Part shown: in pieces, positions 13,201 to 25,177 of the stretch | Layout of the letters: each line of letters begins with the position of its first letter | Numbering within the stretch: position 1 is the stretch's first letter | From: Capsicum annuum | Taxonomy: Eukaryota > Streptophyta > Magnoliopsida > Solanales > Solanaceae | Direction: 5' to 3' | DNA: 64,000 nucleotides | Assembly: GCF_002878395.1 (NCBI RefSeq) | Contig: NC_061122.1 | Coordinates: 74,976,411-75,040,410, forward strand | Made by a program: the position numbers and the translations under genes | Notes under the pieces: generated by a model | Database searches by the model: none | Seen by the model: the letters and a program-made list of their open reading frames with translations, nothing else | What the model was told of the DNA's origin: nothing

Positions 13201-14853
13201 CTTAATTAGAGTCTCTAACTCGCACAAAGTGATAGAAACATTCCTTAGAAATCATTTTTCTCACCCTTACGTAGGAAATAAGTTGACCCCTGAATGCTGA
13301 AGTACTACCCTTCCACTCTAGGATAGGTTTATTTGAAAACTAAAACTGGACAATTCTGTTTCTGCAATCGACTGTGGCATAGAAGGAATAAAGCCAATCT
13401 ATGCTGAGAATGACATCAAAATTAGTCATCTCTAATTCCACTAAGTTTGCTGAAGTGCCTTTAGAAGATACTACAATCGGAAAGTTCCTCTATACCTGCC
13501 GAGCTATGATGGATTTACCCACTGAGGTAGAGACTGAGAAAGGCTCTGCTAGAATTTAGAAACTGAATCCGAAATCAACTTCTATATAAGGAGTAACAAA
13601 AGACAAGGAAGCTCCTAGATCTAGCAAAGCATAAACATATATATGAAAGATTTGTAATGTACCGGTGACCACATCAAGAGAACTTCCCTAATCCTATCAG
13701 GACTAAAGAGCATAAATTTTGTTTGGACATTGCCCACTGGTGGCACTGGATGAGGCACTCTGCTGATTCAGGCGATCGAACTAAGCTGGAGGACGGTTAC
13801 ACTGACCCTGAGAACCTGATTGGGGACAATCTCTAAATCTGTGGCCTGGCTTGCCACATCCAAAACAAACATCACTGCTAGCTCTACAAATACACTGATG
13901 GTTCTTGCCATAATTTTGACAAAGAGGATTGGCTCGAGCTCTGCTGACACTACCCTAAGACTTAGAGCCTGGGCCTTATCTCTATTGCCATCTCTGAATT
14001 TTGACACTGGGGTACTAGCTGAGGATGGAGCTGGAACTAAAGATTTTGGATGAAACTGAGAACGATTCCCACCCTCTGATTTAGGCTGAGCAAAGTTAAA
14101 ACTACCCGTCCTAGCTCTTTTGTTCTACTTTTCTCTCTCCTTATTCTTCTTCTTTTCTATCTACTGAGCATGGATCATGAGTCTAGCCAAGTCTATCTCA
14201 CTAATCAACATTGTGGTTCTGTACTCCTTGACCATACTATCATTCACTCCAGACACAAAGTTGCTCATTTGGGATTTGCTATTTGCCACCACATGAGGAG
14301 CATATCTAGTTAATTGAGTAAACTTGAGAGAATACTCTTTCACTGTCATGTTGTCCTGCTTGAGGTTGATAAACTCTAACACCTTAGCTTCTCTCAGTTC
14401 TAGAGAAAAGAACCTATCTATAAAAGTAGTGGCAAACTCCTCCCATTCAATGGGACCTACATCTACAGCCCTCTCTGCTTTCCATTGTTTAAACCAAGTA
14501 TGAGCCACATCCTACAACTGGTATACCGCTAGCTCAGCACTCTTGCTAGCAGTCACTCCCATAATGCCTATAATCTTTTGCAACTAATTAAGACACTCAT
14601 ATAGGTCCTCGTCTAACTTAAACCCAATAAAAAAAGGATGATTTATTCGGGTGAAGTCCCGAATCCTGGCTGCAGCAAAATTGACCACTGGATTAGCCGA
14701 AACAACAGCTGGGTGTTTATTCTAGGCAAAAACTGAATTGGAAATAATAGTGAATGTAGTCCTGAGTTCTGCATGAGAGACGTGTTCATCCAAGGGATTT
14801 GCCTGAACGGGTTGAGGGCCTGACTGATATCTAGTTCTCCTTCTGTTACCCAT
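13201..14853 (-). pseudogene. Gypsy gag, zinc knuckle and protease, broken
   Basis: Gag probably began at the ATG at 14853-14851 (MGNRRRTRYQSGPQ), which is followed by stops. The best gag stretch (14161-14508) includes WEEFATTFIDRFFSLELREA and VKEYSLKFTQLTRYAPHVV, classic plant gypsy capsid signatures. A CCHC zinc knuckle, CFGCGKPGHRFRDCP, lies at about 13829-13873 in a frame different from the longest open one, showing a frameshift. The aspartic protease motif appears as LLDLGASLSFVTPYIE at about 13590-13640 (D-x-G core). Overlapping plus-strand frames here are shadows. Confidence 0.8.
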
Positions 14854-15066
14854 CTTGGGAGGTATGTTATGTAAACAAAAGGGAGAAATGGATTAGATTG
14901 TTTAACTTGAGCTCATGGTCACTCGCACGATATGAGTACTGAAAAAGGAAAACTGCTCCTAAAACATCTCATAGCCTCTTGTCCATAAGTGTAGCACGCT
15001 ACACACCCATGCACAAGACGCTACTCGATGCGGCTTTCAGATTTCCTAGGACTCTATTGAACCTTA

Positions 15067-15079
15067 GGCTTTGATACCA
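15067..15079 (-). other. Initiator-Met tRNA primer-binding site
   Basis: The minus strand reads TGGTATCAAAGCC, one base off the initiator-Met primer-site form TGGTATCAGAGCC, separated from the LTR edge by a short AAAT spacer. This fixes 15084-17695 as the 5' LTR of the minus-strand element. Confidence 0.9.
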
Positions 15080-15083
15080 AATT

Positions 15084-17695
15084 TGTAATGCCTCGAGTCT
15101 AGTACCCCCGATTCTATATAGTGCTAAGGATCCTGAAAGATAACTAGCTAACCCATGACTAGTACCTGCTATGAGCTCTACATAAAAGTAATACTGTAAT
15201 AACAATATAATTGAATAAATATGGAAATCTGGCAGAAATCTTCCATAAGGTTCAGAACTAAATAAAATAATGTTCGAACAAGGTATAACAATACTAAAAC
15301 TGAACACAACTGTCTGAAATACTCTAGACTAAAAGCCTCTGAAACTGTCTGAACTGCGGAGTTGATGGGACATGTCCCCAACTAACTCCGACTTCTAAAA
15401 TAACTAAGTACTGAAATAATAAAATAATGAAACAATCATGTTCTCAAACTATAAGGACTCACCACTGACTCTAACTGCTGATATCTGAGCTGCTAAGTGC
15501 TATCGAGAACCTGAGCATCTGATCCTATGGTATGAAATACCATAGCGTAAGAGAAAAGTATGCGTTATAACATGAGAATGTACTGGTACACAAAGTGAGG
15601 TAAGGCTGAATGTAAGGGTTCATATGCATGAACTAAAACTGACTGAATAACATAAACATAACTGCGTGAGAATACATACATAAATACATAACTGTAACTA
15701 AAGTCATAAGGATTTTGAATACTGAGTTTACTGTTAACGTGGATTATGGATAACTGATTTAATTAATAACTGAGTGACTGTGCCTGATAGTCCTAATGTT
15801 GATGAAACTAGCTGAGTTCTGCACTGAGCTGAGTGACTGTAGCTGAAAGTCCTAATTCGGTAGAACTATCTGAGTTCTTTACTGAAGACTGAAACTGAGA
15901 CTGTGGGAGGCAATCATCTAACTGACATGCCCCTTTTTTTCTAGATAGATTTGGGGTCCAACCAGTAACCCAGTTAGAAGGATATTAGTACCATTCCATG
16001 GGTAAGGACAAGCTGTGAGTGACCCTCGTCTGGCAGGTACTCTAATGAGAATGGTAGGACCTTCAGCTGACAGGTTAAGCCACCTCATCAACCCTCACCT
16101 AACAGGTTTGATGTCTCAACCTATTCTAGCTACATAGTTTAAGAATGCAAGGATCATACCCTTTGCTGGTAGGTGAGTCCCCATCCTTGGGCCCACTCGA
16201 TACTGAATCCTACTCCCATCTGAATAGACACTGAACTGAGTATACTGGAATAAACTAGACTGAGTTTATTGAGTTTACTAAGTTTTCCTGAGTTCTGTAA
16301 TTGACTGAGTTCTGAAACTAACTGAGAGTACTACTGATCATGATAAGACTGAGATTACTCTATAACTGACACTGGCTCTAGGAACAAAGCTAAGTTTTTT
16401 GGTATTAAATAACCCCAGGACTCGATAGCATGAGTAGTAATGAGACATGACAACAGTTTCATACTTGGCAATAGCCAACAACTCACAATACAATCATTGA
16501 GGCATTTTATCGAGCATTTGAAACTCATGAACTTGTACATGAATAGGAATGCACATTAGTGCGTCATAATTCATTCACTAAGACCTTTTATCAAAGACTT
16601 TAGCATGCTTTAACTTGTACATGAATGGGGATTTCTTGTCAACATACTATGATGCCACTATTTCATTCACATAGGCATTTTGTCTAATATATTGGGAGCA
16701 TGCTTTGGTCACACAATAATCAATACATTCTATTACCATGGCTACATCCATGAACTTGTAAATTTAAGGGTTTATCATGAACATCATGTAAATCATCGCA
16801 TAACAGAATGAATTTTTGTAGTTAATAGTTTATAACATGAATCAAAACCCAATAACAACAGAAATTGAAATTCAATTCAAGTAACTCATGAAAACTCATA
16901 AATATACAATCTTTGCATTTTGAAAGAGATTCTTGGGCTTCATGGGTGAAAGGGACCCATCAATAAACACCTAGCATACCTTAGAATGTTAATCCTTAAA
17001 GGTTCTTGAAGGAATTCTTGAGCCTTGTTCTTAAATTTTGAAATAAGGTTTTCTTGCTTTTGAGAGAGGATGATGAAATTGGGGAACAATTGAGTGAATA
17101 ATAATATATTTAGGTCATATGGGAATTAATTTTGTGTTTTAAGCTGACCTAGTTCATGGGAAATGTCTAAGATGCCGTTGGGATTTAAAATCCTGTAATT
17201 AGAATGTGGATTAGAGCCTCACCGCAACGCGGTGGAGTGGCCACTATGCTCACCATAATGTGGCCCAATCGCTGTGAGCTACTGGATCATGAATTTTTCT
17301 GATTTGAGCCTCACCGCGATGCGACCTAATCGCAGTGAGCTACTGGAATTTTCCAAATGCCAAAATGGCTTTCATCGTGACGCGATGGATGGACCATCGC
17401 TATACTCACCGTGACGCGGTCTAATCGCAGTGAGCTACTATTTTTGAAATTTGTATTCGATCGTATCCTTATCCAAAAAATCTAAAACTTACCTGAGATA
17501 TGCTATTTCTACCTCTGAATATGACTCGACTTAGAAATTAGCTTTCCGAGGTCGGGAAGGTTATAAATAAATTTACTGAAGTTCGAAGGGCTTAGAAAGG
17601 ACTACATCCTAATACCTAGCTAAAATTTTCTAACTTTGGGACCCCTCAATAAGCTTTAAAGGCTGAGTTAAGCTTAGGATTTACGGGGTCTTACA
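15084..17695 (-). mobile_element. 5' LTR of the chromodomain gypsy element
   Basis: A 2612-bp LTR with ends TGTAATGCC and GTCTTACA on the plus strand, partner of 7344-9924. The copies differ by many substitutions and by one 75-bp indel, so the insertion is old. Each LTR has a small open frame that starts with MYKFM (here 16355-16540, in the other copy 8581-8766). It is kept in both copies only because the LTRs are copies of each other, and I see no evidence that it is a gene. CpG-rich inverted blocks occur at 17215-17450. Confidence 0.9.
17215..17450. repeat. CpG-rich inverted/tandem blocks inside the LTR
   Basis: Three to four copies of a unit with TCACCGCGATGCG at one end and AATCGCAGTGAGCTACTGG at the other (plus strand). 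The two ends of each unit are partly complementary (CACCGCGAT against ATCGCAGTG), so each can fold as a hairpin. The corresponding stretch in the other LTR is 9440-9670. Many CpG sites have decayed to TpG or CpA in one copy or the other, as expected from methylation-driven mutation. Confidence 0.65.
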
Positions 17696-17700
17696 AAATT

Positions 17701-18990
17701 GAGAGGCCAAAGTTTTTTCTGAAGCATCAGGATTAACAACCAATGTAGCTAATTCCACCATCATCTTAAAGTATATGATGAATCAAGACATGGAGGAGTC
17801 TGTAAGATCAGCGGTTACACAAAATACAAGTGTCATTTAAGTACTTAAGAGTGTCAGTCTCTACCAAAAAGATATCAATAATTGACTATGAGATTCTATT
17901 GGATAAACTGCTAGTGAGAGTAAGAACACAAAGCTTAAAAATTCTTACCTAAACATTAAGGGCACAACTCGTTAACTAATTCCCATACCTTCATATTGTT
18001 CCTCTATTTTTCTACTTCCAAAAGAGTTGTAAAAGAAAATTAATTAGTTCATAGGAACTTTAATTGAAGCGGATAGGTCAATACAACTAAGCCTCCACTT
18101 ATTATCGGGGAGAAAGTTTGCAAACCAAAAAGGGAAGGGGGCCTAGTAATACAGGATTACACTAAATAGAATGACACATCTATAGCTAAATATGTGTGGA
18201 ATTTGACATCTAAATCTGATAATTTTTTTAGTAAAGCAGGTCAATCACATTTATATAAAAGAAGATGAGTGGTGGCAATATAAACTAAACCAAGATAGTT
18301 GTTCCTATTGGAAAATAATATATAAAATTAAGGAGAAATTTGCAATAGGGTACATTGAGAATAGCTAGCTATAGATCGGAGGAACATATACTAATGCTAG
18401 TAATTATAGCTACAGAGTAGCAGTTGGGACTTATTGGCCATGATGGAGCGGATTTCAGACCAAGTTATCTATTCTTAAGCATAACTCTATTAGCTGGCTT
18501 GCTATGCATTAGAGGTTACTAACTAAAGAGAAATTGGATAAAATGAATATATGTCATGACACAATTTTTTTGGTATAAATAATTTTTTTTGTAATGTGTG
18601 TTCTGACAAACGTGCTTGAAAGAGATTTTAAAGCAATTGGGAGTAAAGGTATTACACACTAAGCTACATGGAATATGCAGCAGAATGGTCAAAAGAGAAA
18701 AATGGATGATCACCCTAGCATTTATATGGACTGTGATGACAACATTAATATATGGAGTTTGAAAAAAGAGAATTAGTGAACTGTGAATTTAAATAACAAC
18801 CAAGCCTCAACTGATATATAGAAAAATTCAAATTGAATGTAAATATGAAAAATCTGATATGCTGAGCAGGATCTCAAATTGTAGAAACAAGACATGAATT
18901 GAGGATTTGTGTACAAAAAGGAGAAAATTATAGATAATGAGGAGAGGCATAGATAACCAAAGGAGAAGTAGAATGTTTTCTTTTTCTTTT
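17701..18990 (+). pseudogene. L1-type LINE, 3' portion (end of reverse transcriptase and zinc-binding region)
   Basis: Continuation of the LINE broken at 7343. Plus-strand readable blocks include FKYLRVSVSTKKISIIDYEI (about 17836-17895, the K-Y-L-G-V-P...K+L block after plant LINE RT), LLDKLLVRVRTQSLKILT, KPKKGRGP-like text near 18130, IAKYVWNLTSKSDNF near 18185-18230, and then, near 18480-18545, SWLAMH-RLLTKEKLDKMNIC, the region called zf-RVT in plant LINEs. Stops are frequent. The body fades out near 18760 and the 3' tail cannot be placed exactly. Confidence 0.8.
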
Positions 18991-19610
18991 TTAGCTTGTG
19001 CTGCTGTAACAATTATGTAACAAGCCTAACAATTTTAGAAATAAAATGTGTTTGTTTGGCTAAACAAATTAAATGTTGAAGTAATTAAGAATTAGCATGA
19101 ATAACCTTAAAAGTCTTATCTTTCATAATCAAAGAAAAAATATGAAAATATAATCATGTTAAGACTCATTATCACTCATACAAGAACTTACTAAATGAAA
19201 TACAAGGTCAATACATTATTTCATCTAGTAACAAAAGACAAAAAATCAGATAGAAGTTGTTGGTTCAAGCCTCTTATCTCAAGGAGCTCACCGCAACTTT
19301 AGATCATGTACAAACCACAGCAGGTGAAAAGCTACATGGATATATAATACTAGAATCCGCATCAAAAAATGAAGTAAGAGCAGGATAAGTACAAAATGTA
19401 GAATAATTAGTTGGAATCACAGGTTAATCAAGAAAGAGTAACACTATATAGCATAAAGAATATAAATAATCCTACATTCAAAATAGCCCAATAACTCAAT
19501 CTATACAATAATATAAAGTAATACAAATAAATAATAATATGAAATGCAATCAAATACAATTGCTAATGATTATATCGATATGTTCCTATTGTGAGGTGAA
19601 ATTCATGGGA
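18991..19610. other. AT-rich spacer, no gene
   Basis: AT-rich sequence between the LINE tail and the next LTR element. I see no coding frame, RNA gene or repeat border apart from short A/T runs. It may include LINE 3' untranslated sequence. Confidence 0.4.
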
Positions 19611-21830
19611 TGTAACACCCCGCATTTTGAGCTAGAGATAATCCAAAAGCAATAAATCCTATACAAATATTGCATGTCAATCATTTTAGTAGTGTGTGGT
19701 ATTTAATGACCTTTCCATCTATATAAGATTCGCATAAATTCGATACTCGGGTAAGAACTTATGGCTAATTTAATTCCTAATCATAAAACACCATCATTTT
19801 GGTGCTTGGCACATCGCGGAGGGAGTCTATTTAATAATTGTCAAATTCTAGTTGCCTAGCACAATTGTGGCACGTCGCGCTGACGTTCCAGGTCCTAATC
19901 AATGGGACAACACGATGGATTTGCATCGCAATGACCTAAAAAATCCCATTTGTCATTTTCCAGTGAGCCACCACGATAGTGGCGCATCACGGTGGCCCAT
20001 AAAATCGGGCTCCTAGTTATATTTTATTCCATATCATTAAGGGTGCGCTGCGTAATTTCCAACCCCCCTCCCTTTTATCAGCTTAAACATGAGATTTTTC
20101 TCCCAAGTGACCAAATTATTCAAATTTTCTTCAAAAATTTACAAGAAACTCTCTCTAGGGTTTCAAACTAAAAATCCAAATATCATAAGATTTCATCGTG
20201 GGTTTTTAATAATTCTTTGATATTCAAAATCCCCATTGGGAGGGCTATAAGAAGCACCCATCAATTGTTCGAATAGCATCCCTAAAATATGAGTTCATTC
20301 AAAAGTCAAAAATTAAGGTACGAGGAGTTTTTCATGGGCATAGAAATCATGATTTCAAGAATGAGGTTTTGAATTTCTGAATATAATCATGTTTTAGAAG
20401 TTTTGACGGTATTGTTTTAGTCTTTAGACCTTCCTCCAAATTGATTGGAAATTGTATATATATGTAAGCATGTGTTTTAAAGATTGATGACTGAATTAAG
20501 AGCATGACTCATGAAAAATCCCTCTCTTGTTATGATTTTTCTTTACTCATGATATACTATGGATTGTTTTGAAATGCATCTTAAAGAGCATGATACAAAT
20601 GTCTTGATTTATACTATTACTTGAATATGATTTTGAAATAAAAAGAGAAAGGTATTCATGTTGATAAATGTTGAATATACATATAATCAAAGAGTGCACG
20701 ATTTTGCCAAAAGCACATGACCACCATATGTTTAAAGAATTCTTGCATAATTTTGACTTATGTTTCAAAACATGAAATCATCCATACTATTGTAAATATT
20801 GGCCAGTCTGAATTGAGTTTTAATGAAAGAATTATGCTTAATGCATTATGGCTCAGAATTATGACTTGTAAGTCTTTGATGACGATACCAAAATAGACAA
20901 TGCCATAATAGACTCAGACTATCCTAGAAACCAGATTTACATAACTTAAGATTTTAGGATGATATATGTTTAGAAATGGATAAAATTAGGAATAAAGAGA
21001 TGTTAGGTGGTTCCCCGAAGAAGGCATGAGTTTAGACAACTCATTTTTCAAAACCGTGATTTACCGATCTGGGTATATTATATTATGTTGGCCTAGTGCC
21101 CTGTGGCGTATTAGACTCAGACACTCCAACCCTTGCTGAACACTTGGGTTGCAGGATTCTCCGCCGAGTCAATGGTGGACATATAGCCCATAGAATTTTA
21201 GACTTGTAGGGGCGTACCACCTAACTCAGAAGTAATACAAAGATCAGAAATTGCATTGACATAAAGGTTTTGATGATTATCAAAAAGATGATCATGTGTT
21301 TTTAGAAACTATTTTATGTATGATGTTTGGACAAATTGCTCTCCATTATTCTATTTATATAAAAGATATATTTTCTATTACTTTGTGTACCAGTACATTT
21401 GTATTGACCCCCCTTCCTCCCAGGGTCTAAAGCTTAGTTCAGAGGTCCTGCTAGGCCGTAGAGTTTTTAGATAGCAGTGACATGTGCAGTTGGTGAGCCT
21501 TCTTTATTCCATAAGGCCTATGTCATTCAGATTATGTTATTTATTTTGATTTAGGTCCACTGGGGGCCTTGTCCCAGTTTCAGATAGTTGTCATTTGATT
21601 ATATAGTAGAGATTTCGCAGACTGTTCCAGATGTTATTTAGTTGATTTTAGATTTTATTCCTTATTGTTAAACTAAATCCAGAGTATGATCATGTTTTCA
21701 TATCAAATTATATTTCCGTATCTTTTTTTATTATATGAATGTTGTGCATGATCACCAGATAGAGTTTAATGCCTGGGCCTTCATAGTTCGGGATGTCCGT
21801 CACGGCCAGGCCCTAGTTTGGGTTATGAAA
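19611..21830 (+). repeat. 5' LTR of LARD-like element 1
   Basis: A 2220-bp LTR with start TGTAACACCCCGCATTTTG. The terminal bases are decayed (TGAAA, where the 3' copy has TGACA). Contains CpG-rich inverted blocks near 19860-20010 similar in style to those in the chromovirus LTR. The small minus-strand frame at 20547-20768 has a counterpart in the 3' LTR and is not a gene. Confidence 0.85.
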
Positions 21831-21834
21831 AACT

Positions 21835-21846
21835 TGGTATCAAAGC
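21835..21846 (+). other. Initiator-Met tRNA primer-binding site
   Basis: TGGTATCAAAGC directly after the 5' LTR of LARD-like element 1. It differs by one base from the usual TGGTATCAGAGC. Confidence 0.85.
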
Positions 21847-24800
21847 ACGGTTCATGGTCCCAGGGTATCTGCAAAATCACATCGGGTAGAGTCTTGTTTA
21901 TGGATATATAGCGCGCCACACTTATAAGAAGGAGACTACTAGACATTTAGGAATGTCACTCTTTCTTCATGCTCTAGTTCATGTAATAGAGTCAGAATGT
22001 TCCTCTTTCATACTCTAATTCATGCTATGGTGTTGCCTATATGAAAGTAATAGTCATCCCAATTCTTTCCTTACTTTGGTGTGCTCATATATGTCTTATT
22101 ATTGGGGTGATTCAAGTACAAAAGTTTAGAGTCTAAATGACATGGTTCTTTCTGATTGAGAAATATAAGATTTTGAATTTGTGCAAGGACTTGTGAAGAG
22201 TCCGTTAGTGCCTCAGAGTGTATTGATTCTAGTGTGAACTTTGATTCTGATGAAATTGTACTTTTTAGCCTGCGGCATTGAGTGTATTCATTCCTTTTCA
22301 AAATTTATATTGAAGACGTCATGCTTAAGGGGAGATGATGTGTAGCAGAATGTTGGAACTGTATTTCCACCTGAGTAGTAGTTTAAGTTAAGTTACGGTG
22401 TCATGACCTATTGGTAGTGATGTTGGACCAAGAAGTTGGTGATGTGAAGTCACAAAGTTAGAACTCATAGTGAAGGCGAATTTTGTGTGAATAAATATTT
22501 TAGTTGAATAACCAATGTTTTAGGATGATTTACCCCTTTTTAGTGATAAAGTAATGTGGTAGCTAGTATCATGTGTGGATTTTATGGTAGTATATAGGGG
22601 AAGTGTTTGACTCAGATTTTTTTTTATTTATACAGAGTAAGATATATATTCTTATATCATTGATTATTGTATATCGATTTTCTATCTCTTATAATCTTGT
22701 TATCATTGTGTTGCTAAAACTCAAAGTCTAGTGAATCCGCGTAGGGCTCTTTCGATTCACTAGCATAGTTTCCTTGTCATTTTTTTCATTTTCTTGTTCA
22801 AAACACAGAATCAAATTCTAGTGAAGCCGTGTGAGGCCTATTTCAATTCACTAGCAACTTGTTGTTCATGTTGTTGTTCTTGTGTTTGTTGGAACTGGGG
22901 GTTTAGAGGCGTAATGGTAAGAAAAGTGGTAAGGGTAATTTATTGAATGTGTGTATAGACGAATCTTTTGGCAAGAGATTGAGTTGGTATTGAAGTGATA
23001 CATCCCTGTGTGTTAGTTTAGTAGAAGGTAAGGTAGAGAAGAAGTTATTAGTTAAGGTGAATTGTTGTTTACTTGAAGTATGAAAAAAGTTGTTGATAAT
23101 GTTTGTCGCGCAAGGAAATTATAGGTTATTGATGAAGGCACTTGGTGGATAAGTGGTGTTAATTTTAATGCCCCTGAGGTTGAAAGAGGGAGTTTAGTTG
23201 AGACTTATGGAGCCATGAACTAAGTTTATCTGTATAAAAGAGGTAGATAGTAATGATGTGTAGAAGGAAGATATATTAATGGATTTTAAATAAGATAGAT
23301 CATAGGATTGTGATTGATCCTTACTGTTATGAAGTTTTGGCGGATTAATGTTTCCAGATATTTTGGCATGTAAGAATATTGTATGAAGTAGTGGTTCATC
23401 ATAGCTAGAACTAGACACTAAGTTGGAATAGTAGATTGTGATCAAGGTGGATATAATGAATTGATGTGGTGGGTGTTAGTTATGTGAAAGTGAACTAATA
23501 GACTTGAACAATGCATGCAAGAGCTTAAGTTTATTTGATTCGTAATGAAGTATGATGTTGTATGTATAAAGTAGAAGTATGCCAAGGTGATATGAGGTTG
23601 CGGTATTTTCTAAGGCTATTACATGTTGTGTGGTTAGTAGTACCATTGAGTTGCTAGGTGGAGAAAGACTAGTTAGATAATATGTGATGTTCTTGCTAGC
23701 TAAGTTATCGAGTTATGATTAATGATGTTGAGCCTTTTTGCATAATCTTGATTTTCATGGTTTAGAAATATAAGTTTGGAGTCCTCATGCTGGTAGACTA
23801 TGACAGAAGTGGTATGGTCCGTTAAAGGTTTGGAGATATCCATGATTAGTGTTTGAAGAATCTGAGTTGGTGAATATTTAAGGTGTTATATAATGACTTT
23901 TAGGGCTATAGAAACCTAAGGGGTTGAATCTTAGAAGGAGGTATTAGCATTGGTTGTTATACATGAAGATACCGTCTTACAAGGTAAGTTTAGTTTTATA
24001 TGAACTATTTTATCCCCGACTCTAGAGTAAAGTAATTTCAGGTTATACCAGAGTGTATATAGTGGTTCACAGACTTAGAGTAGTGGCTTAAATCTAAGGG
24101 GGAGATGATAGAACGAGTAACCAAGTCAAGTTTTCAGATGATAATAGATGTGCTAGTAAGTTGTAGAATTGGCCGTGAGAAAGAATGATGCTAAATCTAT
24201 TCTTATTTCAACAGTTTACTTTAGTTATTCTGATACATACTCATGCGCTATTTTTCAGCTTTATGATCATAGCTCGTGTTCAGGCATATGATAAGGAATC
24301 ATGTACTCTCCTAGTTCCTAGTATGATGAGTTCCCAATTTGTTCAGTAGTCAGAATAACTTTTCATAAGTTATGAATTCCAAAAATTTAGGTCATGCAGT
24401 TCATGACTCTTGTGCACATGTGATACTCTTAATGATCAGTGAAAATTTAGATTCATATCAGGAACGTCCTTAGATTAGATCTCTTTAATGAGTCCATGCC
24501 ATGATTTCTCTATTCCTCATGCCTTAGTAGGGTATCAAGTTATGCTTAGTACTCCCCTTATGTTCTGGATCCCAATATTCTAATTTGTAGTGACATTTTT
24601 CTTTAGGTCGAGATAGCGATGATGAACAGTTGTTTAGATAGGAAAGAGTAAACATTTTTTGTTGATGAAAGATGGTTGTATGCTTATTTGAGTTAAGGCA
24701 GTAATTGTGGAGTAAGATTGGGGTCGAGTCTTTGATGCGTGTCAAGGTTAGTTGAAGTTTTATGTGTTATAAAAGTTATTGTGTGCTTGTTTTATGTAAG

Positions 24801-25177
24801 TTTTTAAGTTTGAAATAATTTTGAGGTGAATTTTTATTTATGGTTTGGTTAGTTGAGAATATTTTATGTGTATCATATGAGTAGTGCAAGGAAGTTATTA
24901 TGCATGAAAGTATTAGAAATTATGAGAAAGATGCTTTATGAGTGTTTGTTTAGAAGTGTATATGTGGGTATGAAGATAGGCTTGAATATCATGTCTGTAT
25001 ACATACGGATAGATGCTTCAAGTCAGCTCAGAATTCAGTTTCATGATAGAAGTTTAAATGTTTTTGACTAGTTATATCCTTTCTTAAAAGAAACACCAGG
25101 TCCACTTTATTCCATACCTTTAAGATTTAACGTTCCTACCCATCATTCGGGGATGAATGATACCAAGTGGGAGAAAA
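21847..25177 (+). other. Non-coding interior of LARD-like element 1
   Basis: 3.3 kb with stop codons in all frames; listed short frames (for example at 23194-23445 minus and 24853-25071 plus) have no recognisable domain. It holds two hairpin repeats at 22728-22763 and 22818-22854, shared with the element at 32.6-41.5 kb, and a palindrome-like CATTCGGGGATGAATG at 25144-25159 just upstream of the purine tract. The purine tract is about 25164-25177. Confidence 0.7.
22728..22854 (+). repeat. Two hairpin repeats, 90-bp period
   Basis: Each unit starts CTAGTGAA and ends TTCACTAG, an 8-bp inverted repeat, with a conserved centre of the type GCCGTGTGAGGCCTATTT. Units are at 22728-22763 and 22818-22854. 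The same repeat occurs three times on the minus strand at 37688-37904, inside a different LTR element and in the same orientation relative to that element. Confidence 0.85.

Larger units (their letters stand above)
9925..15083 (-). mobile_element. Interior of a Tekay/Del-like Ty3/gypsy chromovirus
   Basis: The interior between the two LTRs is 5.16 kb. Read on the minus strand its order is primer site, gag, zinc knuckle, protease, reverse transcriptase, RNase H, integrase, chromodomain, polypurine tract. That order with integrase last defines Ty3/gypsy. The C-terminal chromodomain and initiator-Met primer site point to a plant chromovirus of the Tekay/Del type (family knowledge). Frames are broken by many stops, so it cannot make an active polyprotein. 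It inserted into the L1-type LINE, with flanks ATATT (7339-7343) and AAATT (17696-17700), an imperfect 5-bp duplication. Confidence 0.9.

Noticed and set aside
13768..14053. Overlapping plus- and minus-strand frames over the gag end
   Set aside because: The zinc knuckle is read in a third frame (minus). Both listed frames are shadows of the broken gag gene.
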